The notes beneath the pieces were generated by a model. That model was given only the letters and a program-made list of their open reading frames with translations. It had not been told where the DNA came from and searched no databases. 64,000 nucleotides of DNA from assembly GCA_937911865.1 (NCBI GenBank), contig CALDSK010000067.1, forward strand, positions 1-64,000, given 5' to 3'. The stretch comes from an uncultured Synechococcus sp. GTDB lineage: Bacteria > Cyanobacteriota > Cyanobacteriia > Phormidesmidales > Phormidesmidaceae. This document shows positions 1 through 8,870 of the stretch, one piece after another (position 1 is the stretch's first letter; each line of letters begins with the position of its first letter). Both the position numbers and the translations under genes were made by a program.

Positions 1-327
1 CTGCCACCGAACACGCCCGCACCGCCCGCACCGCCCGCACAAAGCAACACGCCTCAGCCGAACGACGAACCGCCAACAAGCTCTGGGGCCACTGCCGACG
101 CGTTTGCCGAGGCCGTCAGAATTGCCAACCAGGCCGCGACAGATGGGCTTACGGCTGAATCGGTAGCCGAGTGGCTAGATCTGGCGACCCGCTGGCAACG
201 GGCGGCAGACCTTATGGCTCAAATTCCTTCAGGCAGCGACCAATATGCCGCAGCCCAAGAGCGCGTGGTCACTTACACAGAAAACAGTGAGATGGCATTG
301 GCTCAAGCAGCGGCGCTTCAGCCGTAG
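1..327 (+). CDS. C-terminal part of an Ala/Pro-rich hypothetical protein (5' truncated)
   Basis: Frame 1 is open from the first base to the TAG at 325-327, giving 108 residues with no start inside the window. The visible part opens with a low-complexity Pro/Ala/Asn/Thr stretch (about 30 residues). An Ala-rich helical segment follows, containing a W-x-x-A-A-x-L-M-x-x-I-P pattern and a final tyrosine- and asparagine-containing helix. This type of repeat (tryptophan, alanines, 'IP..S..Y..AQ') is common at the C-termini of cyanobacterial hypothetical or serine/threonine-kinase-associated proteins, but I cannot name the family. It ends 6 bp before the stop of the convergent HerA-like gene. Confidence 0.6.
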   Translation: MPPNTPAPPAPPAQSNTPQPNDEPPTSSGATADAFAEAVRIANQAATDGLTAESVAEWLDLATRWQRAADLMAQIPSGSDQYAAAQERVVTYTENSEMALAQAAALQP

Positions 328-333
328 AACTAA

Positions 334-2031
334 CTACTCTAGGCTGATGCCTCGCAGCGTTCGCGTCTTGCCTTTGGCAGCAACTGGTGACCGCTCGATA
401 GTTTGCGATCGCACTCGACTGACGTGAAAATGCTTCTGCCATTCTGTTGGCGCGTTCAGCGTTTCGCCACCGTGCTTAGTCAACCGCTGCCGCACCTGGC
501 AAAGCACAGGCGTATTAACGCAGGCCCCCGAAATAATCACCTGTCCTTTGGTCAAGGCGGGTAGCTCCTTGAGCAAATCACGCCCAGCCGCTTCTACGCC
601 ATACTTCAGGCTCTCCTGATCCACCGGATTCACAATCCGCATCAAAAACTGGCTCATACACTGAGAGAGCACGTCCGAATCGAGCTTGCCAGGCCGCTGA
701 GTAATCAGCCCTACACCCAGGCCAAACTTGCGACCCTCGCTCAAAATTGTCCGCAAAATCGCCTTGCACCGGGCCGGCTCCTTGGCTGGAGCAAACCGGT
801 GAGCTTCCTCAATCAGGGTAAATACTGGATAAGGCAGATAGTTTTCATCGCCCGGCGAGTTTTTCTCTTTCGCCGTATTCATACGAGCTAGGTAGCTCTG
901 CCGGAGCACCGCCGCACAAATCACCTGCTGCTCTTCCTGACTAATCTCATTCATTTGCAGCACCGTTACCCGCCCCGGCTCAAATAAATCACCAGGTGCC
1001 ATATGGTTTGTCTGATGGAAATAGGGCGAGTTAGCAAACCGTTCTAGCTTCCATTCAATCGCGGGCGCCGAAGATCCGATTTTTATATTGCCTTCGTCAT
1101 CTTCAGCCGTATCAGCCTCGTTGACTGCCGCGATCAAATCATCAACATTCCACCGGTAGTCACCTTTACGATGACGCTTCAAAATTCTAAAGGCCTTGTT
1201 GAGAATAGACTGCTGGCGATCGCTCATTTCGGGCAACAGCGTCAACACATCGTGATAGTCCAAAGACGAAATGCGAATCGTAATGTCGTCCGGCGTCAAA
1301 ATTCTTACATCCGGCGCATAGCCATCTGCCGACTGAAAAGCCTTATGACCTCGCATCTCCGCGAGCGTTCCATACTCTCCGTGCGGATCAAAAATCAATA
1401 CTGCCGCCCGATTATAGGGCTGTAAGAATTCTTCAATCAGCACACCAGCGGTATAGCTTTTACCCGAGCCAGTCCCGGCCAAAATCGCCATGTGGGTACT
1501 AACTAGCTCCTTGACATCTAGCGCGACTGGCACCGCACCCCCCGGACGCAATAGCAACGAACCTACCTGCGCTGAACCCACCTCTCCTGGCTGTTTTTTA
1601 TTAACGACTCGCTTTAGCGTTTCATCGTCGGTAATCGAAACCCGAGCACCAGGATTAGGCGTCAGGCGAGGATTGATAAAGCCTAGCGCGGGGTTGAAAT
1701 ACCCAATAACGTCGACAGTAACTTCATAGATTTCAGGATTAGAGTGAGAGAAACCAACAATAGCTGCGATCGCCTCAGGACTAATCTCAGCATCTGCAAA
1801 CATGCGATCCGGCAAATGATCGCTCAATCGCCGGTCAGAAATCTTGCCCAAAATCTCTAGCGGCTCGTCGCTGCTCGGAGTGCTCACCTCGTAGTAGACA
1901 AACTCACCAATCTTGACCTGGCGATTATCCGACGTGATAAAAACATACTGGTTGCCGTTTTCACCCGGCCCTTTTACTGTCCCAATCACCTGAGAGGGAG
2001 CTCCCGATAAGGCGTTACCTGCTTTAACCAT
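334..2031 (-). CDS. HerA-like ATPase (DUF87 / helicase HerA family)
   Basis: A 565-residue RecA-fold ATPase of the HerA/FtsK superfamily. Residues 1-80 look like the HAS-barrel N-terminal domain. A Walker A loop GTGSGKS lies at 186-192, DPHGEYG at 215-221, and a Walker B with following catalytic glutamates and histidine (VFTLIEEAH) at 403-411. A downstream ITQRPGKLD segment resembles the sensor/arginine region. HerA proteins form hexameric DNA translocases that normally work with NurA-type nucleases in end resection, and related ATPases also occur in antiviral operons. Here no nuclease is adjacent: the next gene at lower coordinates converges, and the next at higher coordinates is divergent and unrelated. 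Cytoplasmic. Family assignment is firm; the cellular role is inferred. Confidence 0.88.
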   Translation of the reverse strand: MVKAGNALSGAPSQVIGTVKGPGENGNQYVFITSDNRQVKIGEFVYYEVSTPSSDEPLEILGKISDRRLSDHLPDRMFADAEISPEAIAAIVGFSHSNPEIYEVTVDVIGYFNPALGFINPRLTPNPGARVSITDDETLKRVVNKKQPGEVGSAQVGSLLLRPGGAVPVALDVKELVSTHMAILAGTGSGKSYTAGVLIEEFLQPYNRAAVLIFDPHGEYGTLAEMRGHKAFQSADGYAPDVRILTPDDITIRISSLDYHDVLTLLPEMSDRQQSILNKAFRILKRHRKGDYRWNVDDLIAAVNEADTAEDDEGNIKIGSSAPAIEWKLERFANSPYFHQTNHMAPGDLFEPGRVTVLQMNEISQEEQQVICAAVLRQSYLARMNTAKEKNSPGDENYLPYPVFTLIEEAHRFAPAKEPARCKAILRTILSEGRKFGLGVGLITQRPGKLDSDVLSQCMSQFLMRIVNPVDQESLKYGVEAAGRDLLKELPALTKGQVIISGACVNTPVLCQVRQRLTKHGGETLNAPTEWQKHFHVSRVRSQTIERSPVAAKGKTRTLRGISLE

Positions 2032-2586
2032 GTCAACCGCATTCGCAAGACGTTTCCCTGATGTTTATAGCAGTTATGGCTAGGGCACGCACGCTTTGCA
2101 GATACAAATTTACTATCTACTGCCTGACTATCCTCGATACGTTCGGTCAAAATCTTCCTTGTGACAGCAAAAAGGGTGTGATTGCGGAGGGCGCATCCCC
2201 CATAGCAGCCGTTACAATAGCAATAAGCAAATATACCCAGCCCTTATTCCAGCCCTCATATCAAACGTTTTTAGATAAAACGTTCAGATAAAGCAAAAGC
2301 AGGATAAAGCAAAACAGAATATTTGAAAGAGCATACGGAACTAGCAGCGCCAGACAGTATTACCAGAAAACAGTAGAGAAGAAGCGTACGAGGCATTCAA
2401 TCCTCCTGTCTTCTAGCACACCTTTCTTACAGCTTTAATTATTTTTGATAGTAAATATTGCTATTGTTAAGGTGGCGCTTAATATCTATTGACTGAGCAG
2501 ATTGATTCAAGCGTACTCCCTGCCGCCTAAACCCATCAGGTTTTAGACCCATCAAATCGTCTTACAGAAAAGAGCTTAAGAAGCCC
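2032..2586. other. Intergenic region without convincing genes
   Basis: 555 bp between two divergent genes. It is AT-rich toward the downstream gene (around 2430-2480), as expected for promoters. A 76-codon frame at 2061-2291 has cyanobacteria-unlike composition and no visible ribosome binding site, so I do not call it. No RNA gene or repeat was recognised. Confidence 0.5.
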
Positions 2587-3207
2587 GTGACTCAAGACAC
2601 GCTAACCTCATCCAAAGAGTTCTCTACCTCCTCTCAGCTATCAGCCACTGAGGGGCAATCGGATTCCGCCCCAAGCGGCGGCAGATTTCAAGAGCACCCA
2701 TCTTTACAAGCTAGCGACGCTGCTACCGTCAATATCTCTACCGAGAAACAGACATCCCGAGAAAGGCTAATTCAGGCTTCTGTCGTGATTCCTCAACCCA
2801 TCGAACAGGTATGGCAGGTCATTACCGACTACGAGCGCCTAGCAGACTTTATTCCTAGCCTGACCTCTAGCAAGCTAGTTAAGAATTCAGAGGGACGCAT
2901 TCGCCTAGAGCAGGTCGGTGCGCAGTGCTTCCTGAAAATAAAGTTCTGTGCTCGCGTCGTCCTCGACATGACCGAAAACTTTCCTAACAAGGTCAGCTTT
3001 TGCATGAAAGAAGGCGACTTCAAACAGTTCGAAGGCGCTTGGTACCTAGAACCAGCTACAGATAACCATGGAACGCTTCTGTCTTACAGCTTACGAGTCA
3101 AGCCACCGCTAGCGATGCCAGCTACACTGATTGAGCGGCATCTTTGCCACAACCTTACTCAAAACCTTATGGCCATCCACAAGCGCACGCTAGAGCTTGC
3201 GACATAG
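2587..3207 (+). CDS. SRPBCC / polyketide cyclase-like (COQ10 START-type) protein
   Basis: A 206-residue protein with a GTG start at 2587. The first 55 or so residues are Ser/Thr/Gln-rich and probably disordered. From about residue 60 onward there is a START-like ligand-binding fold of the polyketide cyclase/dehydrase family. It carries the typical opening pattern IPQPIEQVWQVITDYERLADFIP, in its elements 'P..VW.V..DYE.L..F.P', and the C-terminal long helix ending in K-R-T-L-E. Cyanobacterial members are thought to bind lipids or pigments, but no ligand is known for this one. Monocistronic: a strong hairpin follows at 3256-3302. The start could also be one of several later codons, because the N-terminus is poorly conserved in type. 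Confidence 0.75.
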   Translation: MTQDTLTSSKEFSTSSQLSATEGQSDSAPSGGRFQEHPSLQASDAATVNISTEKQTSRERLIQASVVIPQPIEQVWQVITDYERLADFIPSLTSSKLVKNSEGRIRLEQVGAQCFLKIKFCARVVLDMTENFPNKVSFCMKEGDFKQFEGAWYLEPATDNHGTLLSYSLRVKPPLAMPATLIERHLCHNLTQNLMAIHKRTLELAT

Positions 3208-3255
3208 CAGGCCAAGAACCTGAAAAGTCCTTGAGGCAACGTAGAGAACACAGCA

Positions 3256-3302
3256 TTTACAGTAAAGGCTCACAGGTTTAACTTGTGAGCCTTTACTGTA
3301 AA
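3256..3302. terminator. Perfect 19-bp hairpin downstream of the START-like gene
   Basis: Arms 3256-3274 and 3284-3302 are exact reverse complements, with a 9-base loop (GGTTTAACT). The position, 48 bp after the stop codon at 3207, suggests transcription termination or mRNA 3' protection. The base of the stem is A/T-rich (TTTACAG...CTGTAAA), but there is no long U tract on either strand. Confidence 0.6.
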
Positions 3303-3318
3303 CACATAGGGTCCGCAC

Positions 3319-3356
3319 AAAAAGGTCCGCGCAAGGCATTACTTTGCGCGGACCTT
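3319..3356 (-). terminator. Rho-independent terminator of tRNA-Glu
   Basis: On the minus strand a 13-bp perfect stem (3344-3356 with 3322-3334, loop of 9) is GC-rich and runs into a T tract (plus-strand A's at 3319-3323). It begins 9 bp after the 3' end of the tRNA gene, in the right orientation to end its transcript. Confidence 0.85.
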
Positions 3357-3365
3357 ATTTGCTCA

Positions 3366-3438
3366 TACCCCCAGGGGAATTCGAATCCCCGTCGCCTCCG
3401 TGAAAGGGAGGTGTCCTAGGCCTCTAGACGATGGGGGC
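3366..3438 (-). tRNA. trnE: tRNA-Glu (anticodon UUC)
   Basis: A 73-nt cloverleaf can be folded by eye. The acceptor is GCCCCCA paired with TGGGGGT, with a G1:U72 wobble and discriminator A73. The D arm contains TCTAGAGGCCTAGGA, the anticodon stem is CCTCC/GGAGG around CTTTCAC (anticodon TTC), and the T arm is GGGGATTCGAATTCCCC. Base 53 is A and base 61 is T, the A53:U61 pair known from plastid and cyanobacterial tRNA-Glu, where the charged tRNA also feeds tetrapyrrole synthesis through glutamyl-tRNA reductase. CCA is not encoded. Confidence 0.97.
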
Positions 3439-3641
3439 GTATGTGTTTTGGACCTCTATAAAGATACCCGCAGTTTGGGCTTTGTGTCAAACCTCATTGG
3501 CTCTTGTGAGAAGCAACTTATCTGAGACGAAGCGGATGACTATTTAGAACGAAAGGGCTAGTACGCATTAGACTTAGCTAAAGTCGTACAGCCCTGTTGA
3601 GGGAACTATAAACGTCATGTACAGCATACGCTTGGGTCGTC

Positions 3642-3920
3642 TTAAGCCAAACGGTTGGAGTTTCGCAGCCGAATAAGCTGCCGGCGCATCTCCGGAGAAG
3701 CCTTCGCAACATCTTGAAGTTGCTCAATCGCCACTTGGCTATCAATGGCTTCTAGATATTCATCACTGCCGTATGCAAAGGCATCGACAAGCGTTTCCAC
3801 CAGTTCTTCTTTGTTGGTCATCGTCAGCTGTTCTTCGATGATACGAAACTTGAGGCGTACCTCACATTCGTAAATACCAACATCGCTATCAGGCAGGGAT
3901 CGATTTGTCGAACTGTCCAT
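3642..3920 (-). CDS. Small conserved cyanobacterial protein, Npun_R1517/Asr1734-like
   Basis: A 92-residue acidic, soluble protein. Its body has the pattern 'YECEVRLKFRIIEEQ' near residues 18-32, 'LVETLVDAFAYGSDEYLE' near 41-58, and a C-terminal 'MRRQLIRLRNSNRL'. From memory this matches the small family annotated as Npun_R1517-type heterocyst differentiation regulators, although many members occur in cyanobacteria without heterocysts. No DNA-binding motif can be seen directly, so regulation is an inference from the family name. It is transcribed alone, with the tRNA-Glu gene downstream on the same strand about 200 bp away. Confidence 0.6.
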   Translation of the reverse strand: MDSSTNRSLPDSDVGIYECEVRLKFRIIEEQLTMTNKEELVETLVDAFAYGSDEYLEAIDSQVAIEQLQDVAKASPEMRRQLIRLRNSNRLA

Positions 3921-4911
3921 ATCTTAAAATTGAGTTCCGCAGGCTATGTAAATCTAAAGAATTCGTCAGGCCCATAAGCTCAGATGTTTTGCGCTGCAAT
4001 TAGGCGATTTACGCTTCGAAAAACATCCTATCTGAGTAACTATTGAATTCCCCTAATCTCAACCCAGATAACACCTTCAGAAGTTGATATGAGAGGCTTT
4101 CTTGTATTTCGCTAGTATCAATTTTCTTCGATAAACCAAGCCCTAAAGACAACGTAAAAATGACCTAATTCACTTTTTTATACGTCTCCTTCTAATTAGT
4201 ACGGAATCTTTTTTGACGAAATTAAGCAGTGCTGTAAGCACGGACAAAAGCAAAGAAAACCTGTTCGCTGAAGGTCTCAATAACAAACACAACAGATGTT
4301 TAAGCAAACAATTATACAGATAAAACTTAGTTTGGAGAATCAATCTGTCTATACTCCAAACACGGTGGGTCAAATCAGCCTACCTGTCAGCCGATCGAAG
4401 CCCAAGTATCCTCTGGCACATAGGGATAATGCTGTGGAGGGTTTGAGACCTCACAGTCCCCTCTTCGTCTAAAATCACCCTCTTCCCTACATAAGTTCTT
4501 TTTGTAAATTTATTGTAAAGCCAGCAAAAATAGGCAATGGTTACGGCGACTGATTCAGACAGCTAACCAAGCTAAATGGAGTAGCAGCTACACCCACAAA
4601 CGATATACTTTGTCAAAAGTCATCATATAGAACTTATTAGCCAAAACTTGTCAGCTGTAAGCGTTTATTAAGTAGTAAGAAGGGTAGATAAAAGACCGTT
4701 CTAAGAACGCGTAATCTGTACCTTTGTACTTATCACGGAATTCTTTAGAGTCTTGTTGTAGGCAAGTTATACAGCTAAGCTAGCAACGCACCGTTGCAGT
4801 CGGCTAAACCCGGCTTCACTCACTTAGAATAGTGAGCAATCAGATATTTTTAGAATAAATTTTTAGATCGCGATTTAGCGTAAAACACAGGACAGCAATT
4901 ACAGGATTGGT
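3921..4911. other. Long AT-rich intergenic region
   Basis: 991 bp between divergent genes with no acceptable protein-coding frame. It contains a TATACT box at 4350-4355 inside a TTTGGAG/CTCCAAA inverted repeat (4331-4337 and 4354-4360). Downstream, around 4432-4456, lies a short imperfect hairpin (CTGTGGAGG against CCTCACAG). This could be a promoter for a small RNA, discussed as a finding. The rest shows only AT-rich promoter-like sequence. Confidence 0.4.
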
Positions 4912-5520
4912 GTGGCCAAGCTTCCCTCAAAAAAGCCAAAACTCAGACAGTCAGACCCTGAACAGCCCAATCTAGAGTCGCTTAGTCGGACTGAATTACT
5001 GGTAGCAATGGCAGCGACGGCCATCATCTTGCTGCTGATTGCCAGGATATGGCAGTTTTTTGAACCCGTTAGGTTGCCCGTTACCTTTCAGTGGTTAGAT
5101 GCGGGCGTTGGATTGACACTCGGACTGGCTATTTCGGCAGCTAGCGCTGTCACCTACAGGCTGTGGACTGCTTACAGAAAAAGCGCTGATACCTATCTCT
5201 CTTTTGTACTGGCGCCGCTCTATCCCTCAGACTGTTTGTGGATCGGACTGTTGCCAGGGATGAGCGAGGAGCTGCTTTTTCGAGGTGTAATGCTACCTGC
5301 TCTAGGACTCAACGCTACCGGGCTGTTATTTTCTAGCGTGTGCTTCGGAATTATGCATATGTCCAAGCCCCATCAGTGGCCTTACGCCATCTGGGCAACG
5401 GCTGTGGGTTTGCTGCTAGGCAGTAGCGTCTTAGTCACTGGTAATTTGCTAGTGCCTATCCTGGCTCATATTACTACCAACTTTGTTTCTAGCCTGTTCT
5501 GGCAAATATCACATCGTTAG
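4912..5520 (+). CDS. CPBP-family intramembrane metalloprotease (CAAX protease-like)
   Basis: A 202-residue multi-pass membrane protein starting at GTG 4912. Hydrophobic helices span roughly residues 27-45, 60-80, 95-118, 130-150 and 160-195. The CPBP (Abi/CAAX) motif set is present: an EELLFRG first motif (about residues 118-124) with the glutamate pair, a histidine in 'FGIMHMSKP' for the second, and 'HITTNF' near the C-terminus for the last. The family includes bacteriocin self-immunity and anchor-release proteases, but the substrate here is unknown. The basic, polar N-terminal 25 residues are likely cytoplasmic. It is convergent with dusA. Confidence 0.87.
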   Translation: MAKLPSKKPKLRQSDPEQPNLESLSRTELLVAMAATAIILLLIARIWQFFEPVRLPVTFQWLDAGVGLTLGLAISAASAVTYRLWTAYRKSADTYLSFVLAPLYPSDCLWIGLLPGMSEELLFRGVMLPALGLNATGLLFSSVCFGIMHMSKPHQWPYAIWATAVGLLLGSSVLVTGNLLVPILAHITTNFVSSLFWQISHR

Positions 5521-5618
5521 AATGAGCCCGTCAGGCTTGAGGGCCATTTCCCACAACGTTCATCGAAGCGTTTGTCTGATGTACGGCCCTGACGTACAGA
5601 ACTCAATGCACAGAGCTA

Positions 5619-6608
5619 TTATTTTGCGGCGGCTACTTCAGCTACTGTCATTACTTCTTTTAGAGCATCAGCAACAACTTCTGCGCCAGCTCCCGGCAGA
5701 CTGGCGCCTTCAGTGAGGATACGTTTCCACGTCCGGCTGCCTGGCTGGCCGTGAAACAGATGCAGCATATGGCGAGTAATGCTGTTTAGCTTCGTGCCTT
5801 TGCCTGTCCATTCTGAAATATATGGCAGCATCGCTTCAACAACCTGAGGACGAGACCGTGGCTGATGGGTCTTGCCATACACTTTTTGGTCGGCCACTGA
5901 AAAAAGGTAAGGGTTATCGTAGGCTGCGCGGCCTATCATCACTGCATCAACAAAGTCTAATTGTGATCGCACTTGCTCTAACGTTTTAAAGCCACCGTTG
6001 ATCTCAATCTGTAAATGGGGAAACGAACGCTTCAGACGATAGACATCTTCGTAACGCAGAGGTGGCACAGTGCGGTTGTCTTTAGGACTTAGCCCCTGCA
6101 GCCAGGCTTTCCGGGCGTGCACGCTAAATCGCTGACAGCCAGTTGCTGATACAACTTTTACGAAATTTGCCATATCTTCGTAGCGATCACGCTCATCAAT
6201 CCCAATTCTGTGCTTTACGCTGACAGGCAAATCGGACGCGGCCATCATGGCAGAGACACAGTCAGCAACGCGGTTAGGCTGAGCCATTAGGCAGGCTCCG
6301 AAATTACCGTTTTGCACGCGATCGCTCGGACAGCCCACGTTTAAGTTAATTTCGCTGTAGCCAAAATCTGCGGCGCGGCGCGCGCAATTTGCTAACAGCT
6401 TAGGATCATCGCCGCCGACTTGAAGCACCAGGGGATTTTCTACCGCGCTAAACCCCAGCAGCTTTTCAGTATCACCGTAGTGAATCGCCATGCTGGTGAC
6501 CATTTCGGTATAAAGCAGCGTGCACCGCGTTATCTGCCGCATAAAGTAGCGGTAGTGACGATCGGTGCGGTCCATCATAGGCGCAATGCTTAGTGGCAGC
6601 ATAGTCAA
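5619..6608 (-). CDS. dusA: tRNA-dihydrouridine synthase A
   Basis: A 329-residue FMN-dependent TIM-barrel enzyme that reduces uridine to dihydrouridine in the tRNA D-loop, using NADPH. The N-terminal 'APMMDRTDRHYR' FMN-binding strand, the 'NLNVGCPSDRVQNGNFGACLM' segment with the catalytic cysteine (in GACLM), 'KHRIGID' and the late 'MIGRAAYDNPY' phosphate loop all match the DusA subgroup rather than DusB/C. The length is normal. It lies downstream of the RqcH-like gene on the same strand, with a 130-bp gap that carries a small degenerate tandem repeat, so co-transcription is possible but not certain. Confidence 0.95.
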   Translation of the reverse strand: MTMLPLSIAPMMDRTDRHYRYFMRQITRCTLLYTEMVTSMAIHYGDTEKLLGFSAVENPLVLQVGGDDPKLLANCARRAADFGYSEINLNVGCPSDRVQNGNFGACLMAQPNRVADCVSAMMAASDLPVSVKHRIGIDERDRYEDMANFVKVVSATGCQRFSVHARKAWLQGLSPKDNRTVPPLRYEDVYRLKRSFPHLQIEINGGFKTLEQVRSQLDFVDAVMIGRAAYDNPYLFSVADQKVYGKTHQPRSRPQVVEAMLPYISEWTGKGTKLNSITRHMLHLFHGQPGSRTWKRILTEGASLPGAGAEVVADALKEVMTVAEVAAAK

Positions 6609-6653
6609 CTTTTTTACAGCTATTCCACTTTAGCGCTACTCAACATAGCGTTC

Positions 6654-6704
6654 GTAATATTGCGTTTGCTGGAATATTGCGCTTGCGGGCTTATTGCGTT
6701 TGCT
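6654..6704. repeat. Three imperfect copies of an ATTGCGTTTGCTG-like unit
   Basis: Between the RqcH-like gene and dusA the plus strand reads three successive variants of 'TATTGCGTTTGCTGG' (about 16-17 bp each). The pattern looks like slippage-derived tandem duplication. No function is evident. Confidence 0.5.
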
Positions 6705-6738
6705 GATTTGGGGAGGTGATAGCCATAAGACGCACACA

Positions 6739-8583
6739 CTATTCTTTCTCTACGTCATCCGCTTTCGCCTGTTCCATGAAGGTCTGCGCCTGCTGTGGTT
6801 GGCCCCAAAGCACCTTCTCATGCTTGTAAATCACCATGCCCGGCAGAGCGCCTTTAGGCTTATATACGTTCTTAGGCGCTGTCATCACAACTGGCACCTG
6901 GTCAGACTGACGGGCCCGGCTGTAGTAAGCGGCAAAGCTGGCGGCTAGTTGAAGGGTTTTATCTGTTGGCACCTGACCTGCATCCAAGCGTAAGAGCACG
7001 TGGCTCCCAGGAATCTCTTGTGCGTGCAGCCAAAGATCGTAATCGCTTGCTTGCTTGAATGTGAGCTGTTCGTTTTGATTGTTATTGCGCCCAATCAGCA
7101 GCTGTAAGCCTTGAGGAACCGTGTACTGACGAAAATCTGCTGATTCGCCGCTATGAGCAGAGCGCTTGCCGCCTTTTTGCCTAACGCCTTTCTGAACGGG
7201 CGGACGTCCGCTAGTATCTCGCAGGTATCCCTCCAAAATAAGCTCTGTGCGAATTTCTTCTAAGGCGGTCAAATCCGCGTCTATCTGGTAAGCCGGTACC
7301 TGCAAAAGGCTATCTTCAACCTGTTCTAAATAGTGAATTTCAGCCTTTACAGCGGTCAGCAACGGCACCACAGCACTGCGAGCGCGCTTCAGCTTTTGAT
7401 GCTGCTTGTAGAGAGCCTGGGCGTTTTGTACTGCATTTTTTTCTGGATTTAGCGATAGGATGACGGGCTCTCCGGTTTCAAAGTCTGCTAGTTCAATTTG
7501 AGTCATACCAGCTCGCCACTCGTGCAGATGAGCCATTAATAGATCGGCCTTCAAACGGTAGTCTTCGGCTTGGTCAGATTGGCTGAGCCGATGGGTGAAG
7601 GTAGCTGCTTTTTGACGGAGTTTGGCAAGACGCACTTTGAGCGCCTGACTGAGCTGATGATGCAGTCGGCGAAAGGCTTCTTGATTAAACTGATGCCGGT
7701 AGTAGTCATCGATAAGAGACTGTAGGCTGCTGGCAGGATGGAGGGCGATCGCGCCATCTCGTTGGCCCTCTCGCAAGCCATCTTGAAATAGGTGAGCGAG
7801 CACCGTGTAACCACCAGAGGCAAGAGTCGCTGGTGAAAATCGAGACTGTTCTAGGCTTTGTAACCAAATTGTCCAGGCTTGAAATAAGCGCTGCCAGTCG
7901 CTGTCTGTTAGCGCCGTCGTTTGACTGGTGACGGTGAGCCCAGCTGCCCATAGGAGCTGACTAGCGATCGCAGAGCTGACACCGCTATAAGACTTAACCA
8001 GCATTTTTTTGAGCGGGCCTGGAATTAAAGCTACGCGCGATCGCCAATCATCGAACGTTTCATTCAGCGAGGGAAGTTTGCCGCGAATAGCGGGTGGATA
8101 GGTATAGGGACGACTCGTTTGAATGGGTCGAACACTCGACTGCTGTTCGCTAACTTGATGAGCCGCCGTCACAATTTGTTGGTCAGCCGTCGTCAAAATA
8201 ACATTGCTGTATTTACCCATAATTTCTACATACAAATGCCATAACGCAGACTCATCGGGACGACGAGCAAACTGAAGATCTAGAACCCTTTCCCAAGGTG
8301 AAAGCCAGTTGATTTTCGTCAGCGCTAGACCACCCAGCTGATGCTTAAGCTGCTGCGAAAACGTGAAGGTATCAGGCGCTTTTGGCGGCGGTGATGCCAT
8401 ATGAACACGGGCCGCTTGTGGATGCCAAGAAATTGCTAACCAGCCTCGTTTTTCTATTGTGCGCAGCGCCATAAATAAAGTGTGGGGATCACGCTGATAA
8501 ACCTGCTCACACCGGGCAGGTAGCCAGCTTGATTGCAGGTCTGCTCTGACCGCTGCCAACGTGGTGAAGTCTACGGGCTGCAC
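6739..8583 (-). CDS. rqcH: NFACT-family ribosome quality control protein (RqcH-like)
   Basis: A 614-residue protein with the NFACT layout. There is an N-terminal NFACT-N domain (1-200) with 'YVEIMGKYSNVIL', two helix-hairpin-helix/coiled-coil stretches (about 280-440), and a C-terminal NFACT-R/DUF814 domain with 'DYDLWLHAQEIPGSHVLL'. Bacterial RqcH binds 50S-peptidyl-tRNA complexes of stalled ribosomes and recruits tRNA-Ala for C-terminal alanine tailing; older annotations say fibronectin-binding protein. At the place of the conserved Asp-Arg needed by RqcH, this protein has Glu98-Arg99. A basic insert around residue 475-490 precedes NFACT-R. It is divergent from the RemA-like gene, with a 287-bp AT-rich spacer. 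Confidence 0.85.
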   Translation of the reverse strand: MQPVDFTTLAAVRADLQSSWLPARCEQVYQRDPHTLFMALRTIEKRGWLAISWHPQAARVHMASPPPKAPDTFTFSQQLKHQLGGLALTKINWLSPWERVLDLQFARRPDESALWHLYVEIMGKYSNVILTTADQQIVTAAHQVSEQQSSVRPIQTSRPYTYPPAIRGKLPSLNETFDDWRSRVALIPGPLKKMLVKSYSGVSSAIASQLLWAAGLTVTSQTTALTDSDWQRLFQAWTIWLQSLEQSRFSPATLASGGYTVLAHLFQDGLREGQRDGAIALHPASSLQSLIDDYYRHQFNQEAFRRLHHQLSQALKVRLAKLRQKAATFTHRLSQSDQAEDYRLKADLLMAHLHEWRAGMTQIELADFETGEPVILSLNPEKNAVQNAQALYKQHQKLKRARSAVVPLLTAVKAEIHYLEQVEDSLLQVPAYQIDADLTALEEIRTELILEGYLRDTSGRPPVQKGVRQKGGKRSAHSGESADFRQYTVPQGLQLLIGRNNNQNEQLTFKQASDYDLWLHAQEIPGSHVLLRLDAGQVPTDKTLQLAASFAAYYSRARQSDQVPVVMTAPKNVYKPKGALPGMVIYKHEKVLWGQPQQAQTFMEQAKADDVEKE

Positions 8584-8870
8584 AAGTAACCTCTAGAAAA
8601 AAAGTAATAGAAAAAGCAAAATAATTAAGCACGGCTCCAGATGTATGAGTCAGAAAAGTAATGATTTATACGCTCATTTTTTCATAAAGAGTTATGCATT
8701 TAATAAAAGCAATGAATGGATGATTTAAAGTTATAAACAGTCTCTATTATTAGGCACTCATACTAATTTTTTTTAGCTAGTATTAGATCGCCGGGCAAGC
8801 CGTAATAAATTGGAGATTTTAGCCCAATTCTTCACCTATTTGCCCGACTACTGTTTTATTTTATCGAGCC

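Noticed and set aside
2061-2291. 76-codon open frame upstream of the START-like gene
   Set aside because: No Shine-Dalgarno, no recognisable pattern, atypical composition.
4170-4373. 67-codon open frame in the long intergenic region
   Set aside because: AT-rich, hydrophobic and Leu/Arg-biased composition typical of chance frames, no start signal.
4432-4460. Yfr1-like or 6S-like RNA motif (CCTCACAG, CAGTCCCCT)
   Set aside because: Only short matches; the flanking conserved stems of Yfr1 and the 6S bubble could not be built by eye.
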